From: Mesostigma viride
Lineage: Eukaryota; Streptophyta; Mesostigmatophyceae; Mesostigmatales; Mesostigmataceae
NCBI GenBank assembly: GCA_009746045.1
Contig: RPFO01000078.1
Span: forward strand, 2,198,527 to 2,262,526
Length of the DNA: 64,000 nt
Direction of reading: 5' to 3'
This document shows positions 26,652 to 37,331 of the stretch, piece by piece; position 1 is the first letter of the stretch, and each line of letters opens with the position of its first letter. The notes below the pieces were generated by a model. The model did no database searches. It was not told the DNA's origin and worked only from the letters and a program-made list of their open reading frames with translations. The translations under genes and the position numbers were made by a program.

Positions 26652-27119
26652 ACATGGAGCAGCATCACGGGCGTGGGTACCAGCTTGCAGGGGTGGCTGT
26701 ACGCTCATGTTTTGTCGACTATACCTCTTATTTTTGGAAAGGCGTCATATCCCTTTTGGGGGATGCATGAGATCGACAGAGATATCAAACGGACAACGTA
26801 CCATCGCAGGCCAGAAATCTGGAAGAATGATCATCTTTCAAGGAATAGCCAAATTTGCATGTACCATCAATTTTATCATGACTACACCTGGTATACTTCT
26901 TATACCTGAGGAGATCATGCGGATCATCATGCCTTCCGAGCTGTTCAGATAAGCCTTTCAATAGCAAGCTCCTAAAAGTAACTGATATCTTTTAACAGCG
27001 ATCGACGTTGCATATGAGTATGCCAACCTGATATCGAGGGCACATGAACTATCTTTGCTGAGTATCTAGAGTAGTTAGGATTTTATAGATTAGTTTAGAT
27101 CGATCGAGTTAGCTTACTT
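26652..27119. other. Intergenic DNA after the WD40 gene
   Basis: This should include the gene's 3' UTR. One diverged copy of the CAGGCCAGAAATCTGG repeat lies at 26806-26823. Nothing else is recognised. Confidence 0.6.
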
Positions 27120-27221
27120 AGGTTTCGCGGCTTCACTCACCCCCATCCATCAAGCAAGGGAATACGTAGTGCTACCTGATCTCCCCACGGAGTCATGTTG
27201 TATAATTTAATTTATTTAACG
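27120..27221 (+). repeat. Retroelement 3' hairpin end
   Basis: GTGCTACCTGATCTCCCCAC with GGAG completes the hairpin CTCCCCACGGAG. It is followed by TCATGTTGTATAATTTAATT and an AT-rich tail. It matches the other hairpin 3' ends. Confidence 0.55.
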
Positions 27222-27345
27222 TCATTTAATGAACTATCAATAAGAGCTTTAGGCCCCTAGAGCTTGTGATTTGCGGGATCGATGATTCTGATGCACGGCG
27301 TATATGACGATCCCGTACGTTGGTAAGCATTAATCGAGTCATGCA

Positions 27346-29320
27346 TTAAATGAAATGAAATGAAATGAAATGAGATGAGATGAGATGAGATGAGATGAGA
27401 TGAGATGAGATGAGATGAGATGAGATGAGATGAGATGAGATGAGATGAGATGAGATGAGATGAGATGAGATGAGATGAGATGAGATGAGATGAGATGAGA
27501 TGAGATGAGATGAGATGAGATGAGATGAGATGAGATGAGATGAGATGAGATGAGATGAGATGAGATGAGATGAGATGAGATGAGATGAGATGAGATGAGA
27601 TGAGATGAGATGAGATGAGATGAGATGAGATGAGATGAGATGAGATGAGATGAGATGAGATGAGATGAGATGAGATGAGATGAGATGAGATGAGATGAGA
27701 TGAGATGAGATGAGATGAGATGAGATGAGATGAGATGAGATGAGATGAGATGAGATGAGAGATGAGATGAGATGAGATGAGATGAGATGAGATGAGATGA
27801 GATGAGATGAGATGAGATGAGATGAGATGAGATGAGATGAGATGAGATGAGATGAGATGAGATGAGATGAGATGAGATGAGATGAGATGAGATGAGATGA
27901 GATGAGATGAGATGAGATGAGATGAGATGAGATGAGATGAGATGAGATGAGATGAGATGAGATGAGATGAGATGAGATGAGATGAGATGAGATGAGATGA
28001 GATGAGATGAGATGAGATGAGATGAGATGAGATGAGATGAGATGAGATGAGATGAGATGAGATGAGATGAGATGAGATGAGATGAGATGAGATGAGATGA
28101 GATGAGATGAGATGAGATGAGATGAGATGAGATGAGATGAGATGAGATGAGATGAGATGAGATGAGATGAGATGAGATGAGATGAGATGAGATGAGATGA
28201 GATGAGATGAGATGAGATGAGATGAGATGAGATGAGATGAGATGAGATGAGATGAGATGAGATGAGATGAGATGAGATGAGATGAGATGAGATGAGATGA
28301 GATGAGATGAGATGAGATGAGATGAGATGAGATGAGATGAGATGAGATGAGATGAGATGAGATGAGATGAGATGAGATGAGATGAGATGAGATGAGATGA
28401 GATGAGATGAGATGAGATGAGATGAGATGAGATGAGATGAGATGAGATGAGATGAGATGAGATGAGATGAGATGAGATGAGATGAGATGAGATGAGATGA
28501 GATGAGATGAGATGAGATGAGATGAGATGAGATGAGATGAGATGAGATGAGATGAGATGAGATGAGATGAGATGAGATGAGATGAGATGAGATGAGATGA
28601 GATGAGATGAGATGAGATGAGATGAGATGAGATGAGATGAGATGAGATGAGATGAGATGAGATGAGATGAGATGAGATGAGATGAGATGAGATGAGATGA
28701 GATGAGATGAGATGAGATGAGATGAGATGAGATGAGATGAGATGAGATGAGATGAGATGAGATGAGATGAGATGAGATGAGATGAGATGAGATGAGATGA
28801 GATGAGATGAGATGAGATGAGATGAGATGAGATGAGATGAGATGAGATGAGATGAGATGAGATGAGATGAGATGAGATGAGATGAGATGAGATGAGATGA
28901 GATGAGATGAGATGAGATGAGATGAGATGAGATGAGATGAGATGAGATGAGATGAGATGAGATGAGATGAGATGAGATGAGATGAGATGAGATGAGATGA
29001 GATGAGATGAGATGAGATGAGATGAGATGAGATGAGATGAGATGAGATGAGATGAGATGAGATGAGATGAGATGAGATGAGATGAGATGAGATGAGATGA
29101 GATGAGATGAGATGAGATGAGATGAGATGAGATGAGATGAGATGAGATGAGATGAGATGAGATGAGATGAGATGAGATGAGATGAGATGAGATGAGATGA
29201 GATGAGATGAGATGAGATGAGATGAGATGAGATGAGATGAGATGAGATGAGATGAGATGAGATGAGATGAGATGAGATGAGATGAGATGAGATGAGATGA
29301 GATGAGATGAGATGAGAGTT
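27346..29320. repeat. ATGAG pentamer array (left part, about 1.97 kb)
   Basis: Four ATGAA-type units are followed by about 390 units of ATGAG with a single phase slip near 27760. It continues on the far side of the transposon at 32150-32498. Together with the adjoining minus-strand retroelement at 32498-32830, it looks like an expanded 3' tail (TTTCA/TCTCA on that strand). Confidence 0.95.
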
Positions 29321-29667
29321 GGTGGCCGAGAGTTTGCTCAGTTGGCCAAGAGTTTGCTCACTTGGGTGCCAAAATCACAAAGTAACGTAAAATCAACGAA
29401 ATAACTGCATACAATTAGCCTTTTGGCCTAGCCCATTCAATTATTCCGTCAAACCCCGCCCCCCCCCCCCCCCCCTTATTCCCGCTGGTCTAGTACAAAA
29501 GCCTGAATTCCTGGCTGCCTGAGCTTGGGAGGCAGCCGTTGATTGTAAACAAATGCCATGCCAGTTGTAACAACTCCTTGGAATAATTTCAGTGAAACAA
29601 GTAATAATTCATGCAAGCTCACACCATTTGCATGATACATATCGTAAGCACTTTTGTAATGCCATTC

Positions 29668-29816
29668 TTAATTTTCCTTTAATTTGCAGTTTGCCATGCC
29701 CATTAATATTCCCCCCATGCCCGGCCCCATGCCTGCCACTCCCCCCATACCCCCATGCCCCCCATGCCCCCATGCACCCCCCATTCCCCCCATGCCTGGC
29801 ATGCCTGGCATGCCTG

Positions 29817-29909
<93 letters not shown>

Positions 29910-29916
29910 AGCCCAA

Positions 29917-29953
<37 letters not shown>

Positions 29954-29961
29954 CTGCCCAT

Positions 29962-30019
<58 letters not shown>

Positions 30020-31770
30020 CCACCCATGCATGCTGCCCATGCCGCCCATGCCACCCATTCCCGTGCCATTCATACCCATATATGCCAACCATACTCGTGC
30101 CATCTGTGCCCATGCTATTCATGCCCTGCATGCCAAACATGCCCATGTTTGCATCCTGCGTGCCAGTGCAGCCCATGCCCTTGCCCTCGCTACCCTTGCC
30201 CTTGCCCATGATGTCGTCGCCCATGCCACCAAGTGAGTCTTCTGATTTAGGCTTTTTTGTAGGCTTGGATTGCGTCTCTGTGTTCGTAAGATCCACGAAT
30301 GCTTTTCTATCCTTGCGGGCATGCTTGGCAGTTGGCAGTTCCGGTGTGAGTGAAGCACGCTTGGCAGGCGATTCTGGCACGAGGGATGCACGCCTGTGGG
30401 CAGCCGGCTTTCCTGGCGTGAGTGATGCACGCCTGGCAGCTGGAGATGCTGGCACGGGTGATGCCAGCTTGGGCACCTTTGCAGGGCGAGAAGACTGCCA
30501 TCCCGGTGCCTCATCGAAAGGAAAAGGGGCTGAATCATTGCCCACACGGCAGAACGCAGCCGGATACTTGGAGAACTGCTGCACATCAAGCGTGGCCAAG
30601 AGACGTTCACCATCTGCCAAGGTGGCATCCCTAGCTGGCCCAGGTGGCATCGCGTAGGGCTTGCCGTTTGCGTCAAGAGCTTGGGTGAAAGGCATGCCTT
30701 TGCCATCAAGGGGGAGCTTGACAAACACAAAAGGGCAAATTGCATCAATGATGGGGCGCTGACTCGAGCGTTGCTTAAAGGCCCTTCAGGTTGGAGACTG
30801 TGGTTTTGGCCATCAAGAAGCCTGCACCTTCAACCACTGAAACGACTATACGTATGTCGCTTGGGGTCGTGCACTTGCAAAGATGGAGCCGCGCTCGATG
30901 GTAGGTGCTGTCCCAGAACAATCCCGGCTGATGTCAGCTGAACGCAGCAGTGTATCACCCGCAGCCACTACCTCGCCACTGCCATGGGCATGTTGATGGC
31001 CATGTTCATCGCCCTTGGCATCGCCGTGGGCACGGCCATCGTCACTGGCATCGGCATCGGTTTGACCATCAACGTGATCGCCGCTACCATCGACCTTGGT
31101 GTCGGCATCTCTGTCGCCTTGTTCAAAGCCGGCACATCCCTGTAACAAGTAACGCGTTCCGGCAGCACCAATGAATGTTGCACATAATGCATGAATGCAC
31201 ATACGTCATGCACATATAAACATGCAGCGACAAAGAAACATTTCGAAACCTGCGAGTTCCCGCAAATGCATGACCGCTATATACCGCAAAACGAAAGTCC
31301 GCAGCAGGCAGCCTGTCATGATTTCAAAAATACTTCGCCCTGTACCTGCTCACTTGTCATGGCCTCCTTTCGCCCACATAAAAGGGCACGGTCCAGTTCG
31401 TCAAGGTCAGTTCCTTCCAATCTGGCCTCCTCCCCAGCTAGAAGGGCCCTATCCTCAGCCTCCTCAGCATCTTCTTCCCCATCAGCGTGGGCTTCTTTGT
31501 CATCAGCCCTCTTGTCGATTCCTTTCGCGCTATCCCTGTCAAGCTGATTGCCCGGCCGGGTCGATCATCCGGAGCGACTTTCCTGGCGACCTTCGTATCG
31601 CCGCAGCATTCCTTGCACAGAATTGTCTGTCCAAAACCCTCTTCTCCCACGCCGACGCCACAAAAAACATGCATCCACTTGCCGCACGTGCACTTGTGGA
31701 CTGGGCCAACCATGTTTTTGCAACCACCCCCGCATAATTGCATGGTTTCGGTGCCCATTGTGGCAGCCAT
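29668..31770 (-). CDS. Unidentified multi-exon protein of the TIR transposon
   Basis: Minus-strand coding segments follow in order. About 31770-31560 reads CGGGCKNMVGPVHKCTCGKW then MHVFCG, with later ILCKECC, a Cys/His cluster that could bind zinc. About 31540-31346 is acidic (ADDKEAHADGEEDAEEAEDR) with donor GAGCAG|GTACAG. 31139 to about 30870 is D/G/H-rich (TDADASDDGRAHGD) after acceptor TTACAG. About 30760-30075 is CPFVFVKLPLDGKGMPFTQA, then RRASL-type repeats and KKPKSED. A Met/Gly-rich tail to about 29668 needs two frame changes. No DDE catalytic core is recognised, so a transposase role is unproven. Exon borders are partly guessed. Confidence 0.4.
29813..30024. repeat. (CATGCC)n hexamer repeat
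   Basis: About 34 units of CATGCC with few changes. On the minus strand it reads Met-Gly, Gly-His or Ala-Trp repeats depending on frame. The Met-Gly frame continues the composition of the flanking coding region. Confidence 0.9.
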
Positions 31771-31921
31771 TTCCGCTTGTTCTCACCCACCGAGCTCACC
31801 TTAAAACGTGTTCAACGTTGCTTTCATTCAAATTCGAAGTGCAGTGCAGTCCGTTAAACCCAAAATGCCGAGCAGTCGAGCACGCATAAAATGCCTCGCT
31901 ACTACGGTAGTTGCGACCGAC

Positions 31922-32065
31922 TAGATCTGACAAAAAAATGCCTAGGCATTTTTTTTCAGGACTAGATCTGACAGAAAAATGCCTAGGCATTTTTCTGTCA
32001 GATCTAGTCCTGGAAAAAAAATGCCTAGTCGAATCCAAAAGTGCCTAGGCATTTTTCGATTTGCC
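31922..32065. repeat. Cluster of AAAATGCCTAGGCATTTT palindromes
   Basis: A perfect 54-bp palindrome spans 31958-32011. Its centre is GAAAAATGCCTAGGCATTTT and its arms carry GACTAGATCTGACAG. Two further copies of the AATGCCTAGGCATT core lie at 31935-31955 and 32042-32056. They form a subterminal palindrome cluster of the TIR transposon. Confidence 0.9.
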
Positions 32066-32149
32066 GTACTTCCTGAACAAGCCGCGCGTTGCGCGCCGAA
32101 AGTTTGCTCACTTAGAATCCTTGGCCAACTGAGCAAACTTTCGGCCACC

Positions 32150-32498
32150 GGCTCTGAGATGAGATGAGATGAGATGAGATGAGATGAGATGAGATGAGAT
32201 GAGATGAGATGAGATGAGATGAGATGAGATGAGATGAGATGAGATGAGATGAGATGAGATGAAATGAGATGAGATGAGATGAGATGAGATGAAATGAAAT
32301 GAAATGAGATGAAATGAAATGAAATGAAACGAAACGAAATGAAATGAAATGAAATGAAATGAAATGAAATGAAATGAAATGAAATGAAATGAAATGAAAT
32401 GAAATGAAATGAAATGAAATGAAATGAAATGAAATGAAATGAAATGAAATGAAATGAAATGAAATGAAATGAAATGAAATGAAATGAAATGAAATGAA
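32150..32498. repeat. Pentamer array, right part (GAGAT then GAAAT)
   Basis: About 25 GAGAT units grade into about 40 GAAAT units and end next to ATTGTAACATATC, the hairpin-type 3' end of the minus-strand repeat at 32498-32830. Confidence 0.95.
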
Positions 32499-32830
32499 AT
32501 TGTAACATATCAAGGAGACACCCAGCGCATGCCAGAAATCGTCTCCATTGGGAGCACATGTATAGCACATATCCCTGAGAAGGGGCTTATGGCTTTTGAT
32601 ACACTCTGAGCTACTTCCTGCAAGGGTAGGGTGTAAACTACACCTGCTCTGGGTGCACCAAGTGCATGCACCTGCACCACCATGATGTATCATACCTAAA
32701 AAGGCCTGGCATGGGGTGGAAGATCATCATGGCTAGCTGAACAATGGCTAGGGCATGGCTTCTCAGCAGAGAGTAGCTCTCTGCATGGGCACAGCATAAC
32801 TAAATAATGCTAGGCATCATCTGGTGTGGG
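32498..32830 (-). repeat. Interspersed repeat copy (minus), source of the pentamer tail
   Basis: Read on the minus strand it has the family landmarks: ATGCAGAGAGCTACTCTCTG, GTGCAGGTGCATGCAC, TCAGGGATATGTGCTATACA and CTCCCAATGGAG. A 30-bp insert carrying GATTTCTGGCATGCGCTGGG then precedes TATGTTACAATTTC and the pentamer tail. Confidence 0.75.
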
Positions 32831-32982
32831 GCACACCATACATAGGCACACATGTACATGGCTGAGGCATGCATGCAGTGAGACAACTATTCCTGTCCAG
32901 ATGCATGCGCGCGGTGTCCTAGAGTAGTCATGTGAGAGATCCAATCAAAGGCGCAAAGCCCGCAGAAGTTGCATATACGTGG

Positions 32983-33526
32983 TGTTACGCCGCAAGCCTC
33001 TACCGCCACCTCTACCTCTACCTGTCCTAATGGTACCTAGACTAGTAAGGCCGCCTCTAGTTAAACCCCTAGCGAAAGACGAACGAGACGATCCAGATCT
33101 CAATGCATTTACGTATGTGCTACTGTAATACGCCATAAGCCATTTACACAACCCGTTTACTCCAGGAATAGAGGAAGGAAACACAACTACACTGCCGTGA
33201 CCCAAGCCTAAATGTGTTAATTCATTTAACACACGCCGAGTGCACACACGGGGGGGTAGAACGTGCATAAATGGCCACCAACGGTCCAACACGCTCGGGC
33301 CGACATGGCCCTCGCCTACAGATGCACGCTGGTCCACTACATTCTACCAAAGGATCAGGACCACAAGTAAAGTACGCGGCGCGGCGCCCAAAGGCACCCA
33401 ATGTACCATAGTACTGTTACGAGGACAATAGTGTCCCGGTAGGAGCTACACGTAAACCTAGGGACAACTGAGGCAAAAGACCTAATTTACGTCCGTAACT
33501 ACAACGAATTGTTACGCGACGTAACA
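32983..33526 (-). repeat. 3' LTR of the Ty3 element
   Basis: 544 bp, TG...CA ends, preceded by the target duplication CGTGG. It is identical to 50644-51187 except for one A/G difference noticed in CTCGCCT[A/G]CAGATG. Confidence 0.95.
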
Positions 33527-33545
33527 CCTCCCCCCCCAAAAAGGT
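33527..33545 (-). promoter_or_regulatory. Polypurine tract of the Ty3 element
   Basis: On the minus strand TTTTTGGGGGGGGAGG directly precedes the 3' LTR, the expected place for the plus-strand DNA primer. Confidence 0.75.
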
Positions 33546-33897
33546 AGGGAGCCCTCTCCCTACGCACAGGGAGGAAAACAAGGGGCAGGAAACCTAATGC
33601 ACCCAGCACACACCAACACAATCGGCAGACCATCCAAGATACAAGGCACCAACGTATTAACTCGGTCTCCACCACCACGCCGGGAGGTGTAGGGTTAGCC
33701 AGCACCAAGCCTGGTGGTAGGTTCCCCTAACTGCCTGGAACAAAGTCCTTGCCGGGGGGGAACGGCACTGGGCAGGACACACAGAGTAAACAAATCAGTA
33801 CCAAGGACCAAGAACGACCGGTCAACTGGCCAGAACGTGAGGGCGACTCTATATACCGGAGGGACAACACCCTCAGGTCGGGCCTAAGGCCCTCTAT
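33546..33897 (-). other. Ty3 element 3' untranslated segment
   Basis: About 350 bp between the stop of the post-pol ORF and the polypurine tract. No ORF or known motif is seen. Confidence 0.6.
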
Positions 33898-36222
33898 CTA
33901 ATGGCCATCCGTCTGGTAAGTACCACGGGAGGCCAGCAGGACATCCAGGTACGCCTGGTAGTGAGACACATCCTCAGCATTGTCGTGCCTATCTACAGTG
34001 AGGAAAACATCGGCCCACACGCCGTCAGGAAAAAGACCCAGGAAGGCCCAGTAATACCTATGCTGCGTAAGAACGACCTGGCCCCGGGCCCAGTCCAGGA
34101 AACCACAGGCAAAGAGGCGTAGGAAAGGCTCTACCGCGATCAGGCAGAGAGCCCGCAGGAGCAGGCGATGGTACCGGATCCGAGGGCGCATACCCGTCGG
34201 GAAAAACAGATCTACCAGGGGCTCCACGTTGGACGGCCACAACCGGATATGCCGAATCTCACGGGAGCGCCACCGACGGGCACACTGTCGCGACCCGAAC
34301 GTCTCGAGGTAGTCGCTAGCCCGGGGAGGAGGATGACCACGAGAGTCCAAACCCTGGCCCGGGATGGGCGCTGGACGACGGGCATCCCACTCTAGGATGG
34401 GCTGAAGGACCGTGCTGTACGTGGCACCCGGCACCGCAGGAAACTCTACCGTAAGGGCATCTGAGGCCATAATGCCCAGAGGCGGAGGGTAAGCCCACTG
34501 GAACCCGCCGTAGGTGTCCAAGTCATTGTGGCGCCTAGCCCAGCGATACAGGACGCGCCGAACCAGGCTCTCACCCTGGAACACCGGATCAGCTAAAATA
34601 ACCATATCGAAAGGAGGCCGATCAGTCTCAACTGGTAGGCCACGGTCCCGCGGCGCCCGACACACCTGGGAGAACCCGTAGGACATGGGCGAAATGGCAA
34701 GCTCGGCGGAGGCGCGCGGCAGGTCACACTGGCGGCAGGCGAGCGCAGACATACCGTACCCAAAGACAGGCGTGTCGCGCGACTCCGGAGTCGCATGCAC
34801 CACAGAAGGGGCCCGATCCCGATCGCCCTCTGACAACTCCCGAAGGGAATCAGCAGCGCGGGTGGCGCGAGGATCAGAACCACTGGACCGAACAACCGTA
34901 GCCAAAGACCGCGGGGCCGAAGGGACAGGGGCCGAAGAAGGGGTAGGAACCGGCACAGACGCGGACGGCGCCGGTACAACAGGGGGCCGCGTCGGACCCG
35001 ATGCCGCAGGGGGTCGCGACGGACCCGCCTCCGCAGCTGGCGCGCCGGTCTCTGGGGGCGGAGCACCACCAGGCCACATGTTGAAAACAGGGCCCGTGGG
35101 GACAGGCAATCCGGCATACGACTGGTTACCGTCTAAGCTCCAGTCAGGCACCGGGATCCTCTGCGGAGGACCGCCCTCCCAAAGCCTGGGAAGACCGCCC
35201 GGGTCGCTGAAGAAACCCCGCGAGGGTGGCGCTGACGTGGTGGGCGGCTCAGACGCGTCGGCGACGGGCGCGGCCGCTGGGACGGCGGACTCGCGCCGAG
35301 GCGCAGGAAAGTCAGTAGCAGGCGCCGAGGTAGCCGGAGGCGTAGGAGCCGCAGCAACAGAGGAAACCGCAGCCGCCGAGGGCTCGCGCGGCACAGACGG
35401 ACCCGTAGACGTCGAGGCGACCGAAGGGGAAGGGGGCACAGATACAGCAGACACCCCACCTGGCGTGGCTGGAGCGTGCGCCTGGGCCGCCATGAAGGCC
35501 CCGAAGGCCGCCGTCAGGGACTGGATCTGCGCCTGCATAGCAGAAACTGTCGCCGAAAGAGGATCAGGCTCACGACCAGAGCCCAAAGGGGTAGGCTCCA
35601 CCGATGCGCGCAGGACCGACCTCGGTGAAGACGGGACAGGGGAAGGAGCCGACACTGAAGAGGAGGACGCCGCAGGGGAGGCCGAATACTCAGGAGTGTA
35701 CTGTGCCTCGATTGGCGCGTCCGTAGGAGTAGGGTCGCCCAATCCTACGCCCGCTGTCTGGTCGGCGATCTCCATGAACTCTACTGCCCGTAGAAGGTCG
35801 CAGGGGTTCTCATCTACTTCTGCATCACCCTCGCCCGGAAGCCAGGGGAACACATCCCGTAGGCAGGAGCGGCCCACAGGGGTAGAAAGGTAGGAGAACA
35901 CCCGGGGGCACTGGAGAACCGCAGCTATCTGTCCCAAGGCTGGACAGCGGGAGCCACATTCTAACAGACAGTGCCCGGCATCGTCGAACCCGTGCAAAAC
36001 AAGCTGGTGCGGTTCAGCAGGGGATGGACCGTACCACGTGACCCCAAAGAGAGCAGCCCTGACTAAACTCGCATGTTGGGCCTGGAGGGCCGGCTGCACG
36101 ATGCCACCCGGAAAACTGGACCGTGACACCCAGCGGCCCGGAAGGGCCTCGAAGTACAGCTCAGGGTCCGGTGGGGGCGGGGACGGCAGCGGGCTCGCCG
36201 CCGGAGGGGTAGGCTCTGACAT
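33898..36222 (-). CDS. Unrecognised 774-aa ORF after pol in the Ty3 element
   Basis: The frame is open from 36348; the first ATG that clears the pol stop (36299) is at 36222 (MSEPTPPAASPLPSP). The N-terminal about 140 residues look folded (ELYFEALPGRWVSRSSF, LVLHGFDDAGHCLLECGSRC). A long Pro/Ala/Ser-rich middle follows, with a short helix (SAMQAQIQSLTAAFGAF). A C-terminal folded-looking region of about 230 residues has RRVLYRWARRHNDLDTYGG, RRWRSREIRHIRLW and RYYWAFLGLFPDGVWADVFL. It sits where envelope-like genes lie in some Ty3 elements, but I see no signal peptide or clear membrane anchor. The ORF is far more GC-rich than gag-pol, as if acquired from elsewhere. The function is unknown. Confidence 0.7.
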   Translation of the reverse strand: MSEPTPPAASPLPSPPPPDPELYFEALPGRWVSRSSFPGGIVQPALQAQHASLVRAALFGVTWYGPSPAEPHQLVLHGFDDAGHCLLECGSRCPALGQIAAVLQCPRVFSYLSTPVGRSCLRDVFPWLPGEGDAEVDENPCDLLRAVEFMEIADQTAGVGLGDPTPTDAPIEAQYTPEYSASPAASSSSVSAPSPVPSSPRSVLRASVEPTPLGSGREPDPLSATVSAMQAQIQSLTAAFGAFMAAQAHAPATPGGVSAVSVPPSPSVASTSTGPSVPREPSAAAVSSVAAAPTPPATSAPATDFPAPRRESAVPAAAPVADASEPPTTSAPPSRGFFSDPGGLPRLWEGGPPQRIPVPDWSLDGNQSYAGLPVPTGPVFNMWPGGAPPPETGAPAAEAGPSRPPAASGPTRPPVVPAPSASVPVPTPSSAPVPSAPRSLATVVRSSGSDPRATRAADSLRELSEGDRDRAPSVVHATPESRDTPVFGYGMSALACRQCDLPRASAELAISPMSYGFSQVCRAPRDRGLPVETDRPPFDMVILADPVFQGESLVRRVLYRWARRHNDLDTYGGFQWAYPPPLGIMASDALTVEFPAVPGATYSTVLQPILEWDARRPAPIPGQGLDSRGHPPPRASDYLETFGSRQCARRWRSREIRHIRLWPSNVEPLVDLFFPTGMRPRIRYHRLLLRALCLIAVEPFLRLFACGFLDWARGQVVLTQHRYYWAFLGLFPDGVWADVFLTVDRHDNAEDVSHYQAYLDVLLASRGTYQTDGH

Positions 36223-36298
36223 GACGGCTGCGGAGGGGAGGGGACAACCAACCACCCGTCGACAGCAGACATAACATAAGAGAGGAGAAGGTCTACAA

Positions 36299-36985
36299 CT
36301 AGAGCTTATGCAGGGTTTTATACTCCTGCAGCAGGCGACTACACCCATCTAGCTCACTCTCCGTATACCAGACCTTATCTACTTCACTACGAGCATACAT
36401 CCACTTCACTTTATACTGACGCTGGGTACCGCGGCCCTTTTTGATATCTCTATGGGCCACGATGCTCTCTACTTCGTCTTCTACCTCCCCAGTGTCAGGG
36501 TTATGCTCTAAAGGGGCAGGCGCTAGCTCTCTACCAGCGAACGTGCTAGGGTGGTACAGTTTCAGCTGGCTTCTATGGAAGGTGTTAGAATGTGTTTGCC
36601 AAGAGGTAGGGATATCGACTTTATATAAGAAATTTCCTACTCTAGACAACACACGGAAGGGTCCTAAGAAGGCGGGCCTAAGTTTGACCTTAAGTTCTGC
36701 TTCAAACTTATGAGCAAAACGGCCAACACGGGGGCCTTCTACTAATACTAGATCTCCTATATCTATCTCAGGTGCTCTTCTATCTAAGGAGGCACGCAAC
36801 CTAGCAAGGTACTTAGACTGAGCTTTTTGGTACCCTGAGATCGCGTGGTCATGTGCAGTTTTCATTCTATCTAGCAAGGACCGTACACCTTCTACAGTAT
36901 CCCGGGACACATCATCCTTGTCCCGTAGAGGACTAGCCGTAAGAGAGAGGTAGGGGTAAGAGGCTGTCTACCAGTATCTAGGAAG
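36299..36985 (-). pseudogene. Ty3 integrase C-terminus and chromodomain
   Basis: Continuing the integrase after the CACTA insertion, the first frame reads FFLDTGRQPLTP. It then shifts near 36930 to RDKDDVSRDTVEGVRSLLDR, the GPY/F-like region (VGRFAHKFEAELKVKLRPAF, LGPFRVLSRVGNFLYKVDIP) and a chromodomain (VESIVAHRDIKKG, QYKVKWMYAR, VWYTESELDGC). Chromodomains steer integration to particular chromatin. One base is out of frame. The stop is at 36299-36301. Confidence 0.85.
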
Positions 36986-36999
36986 AACACTAGGAAGGG

Positions 37000-37265
37000 G
37001 TCTGTGACATTTTGTGATATTTTTTTATCACAAAATGTCACTTTTGTGACATTTTGTGATAAAAAAATGATAAAACGTGACAAAATGTGACAAAATGTGA
37101 TAAAACTGTGACAAATTGTGATCGAGACATGTCATGATTGTGACAAAACGTGACAAACGTGATAAAACCAGCATATTTTGTGATAACGTCATTATCACAA
37201 AATGTCAAAGTGTCACAAAATGTCACAAACCCACAGAAAAACAAAATGTGATAAGGTGATAAATC
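37000..37265. repeat. Left subterminal TGTGACA/TGTGATA repeats
   Basis: Many copies of TTTTGTGACA, AAAATGTGAT and their complements occur in both orientations, with a hairpin GTGACATTTTGTGATA at the edge. In CACTA elements such motifs bind the transposase. Confidence 0.75.
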
Positions 37266-37331
37266 ACAACCACTCAGGGGGAGTGATATATCACAAAGCA
37301 CGCATAATGCACATCCGCAGCAAGGAAGTGC

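Larger units (their letters stand above)
29321..32149. mobile_element. TIR DNA transposon inserted in the pentamer array
   Basis: The left end GGTGGCCGAGAGTTTGCTCA then GTTGGCCAAG is matched in inverse at the right end (GGTGGCCGAAAGTTTGCTCA then GTTGGCCAAG read on the minus strand, 32149 inwards). The left 52 bp also contain a second direct copy of the AGTTTGCTCA motif. Pentamer repeats flank both sides, so insertion into the array is clear, though the target duplication cannot be resolved. The interior has a minus-strand gene candidate with a zinc-finger-like exon and a set of palindromes near the right end. The superfamily is not identified. Confidence 0.75.

Noticed and set aside
34685-35893. 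A 402-codon plus-strand open frame
   Set aside because: It is exactly antisense to the 774-aa ORF in a GC-rich region, where opposite frames stay open by composition. Its residues (G/A/R-rich) show no independent structure.
33898-36222. Envelope glycoprotein identity for the post-pol ORF
   Set aside because: It has the position of an env gene, but I see no signal peptide, no fusion-type hydrophobic segment and no C-terminal membrane anchor.
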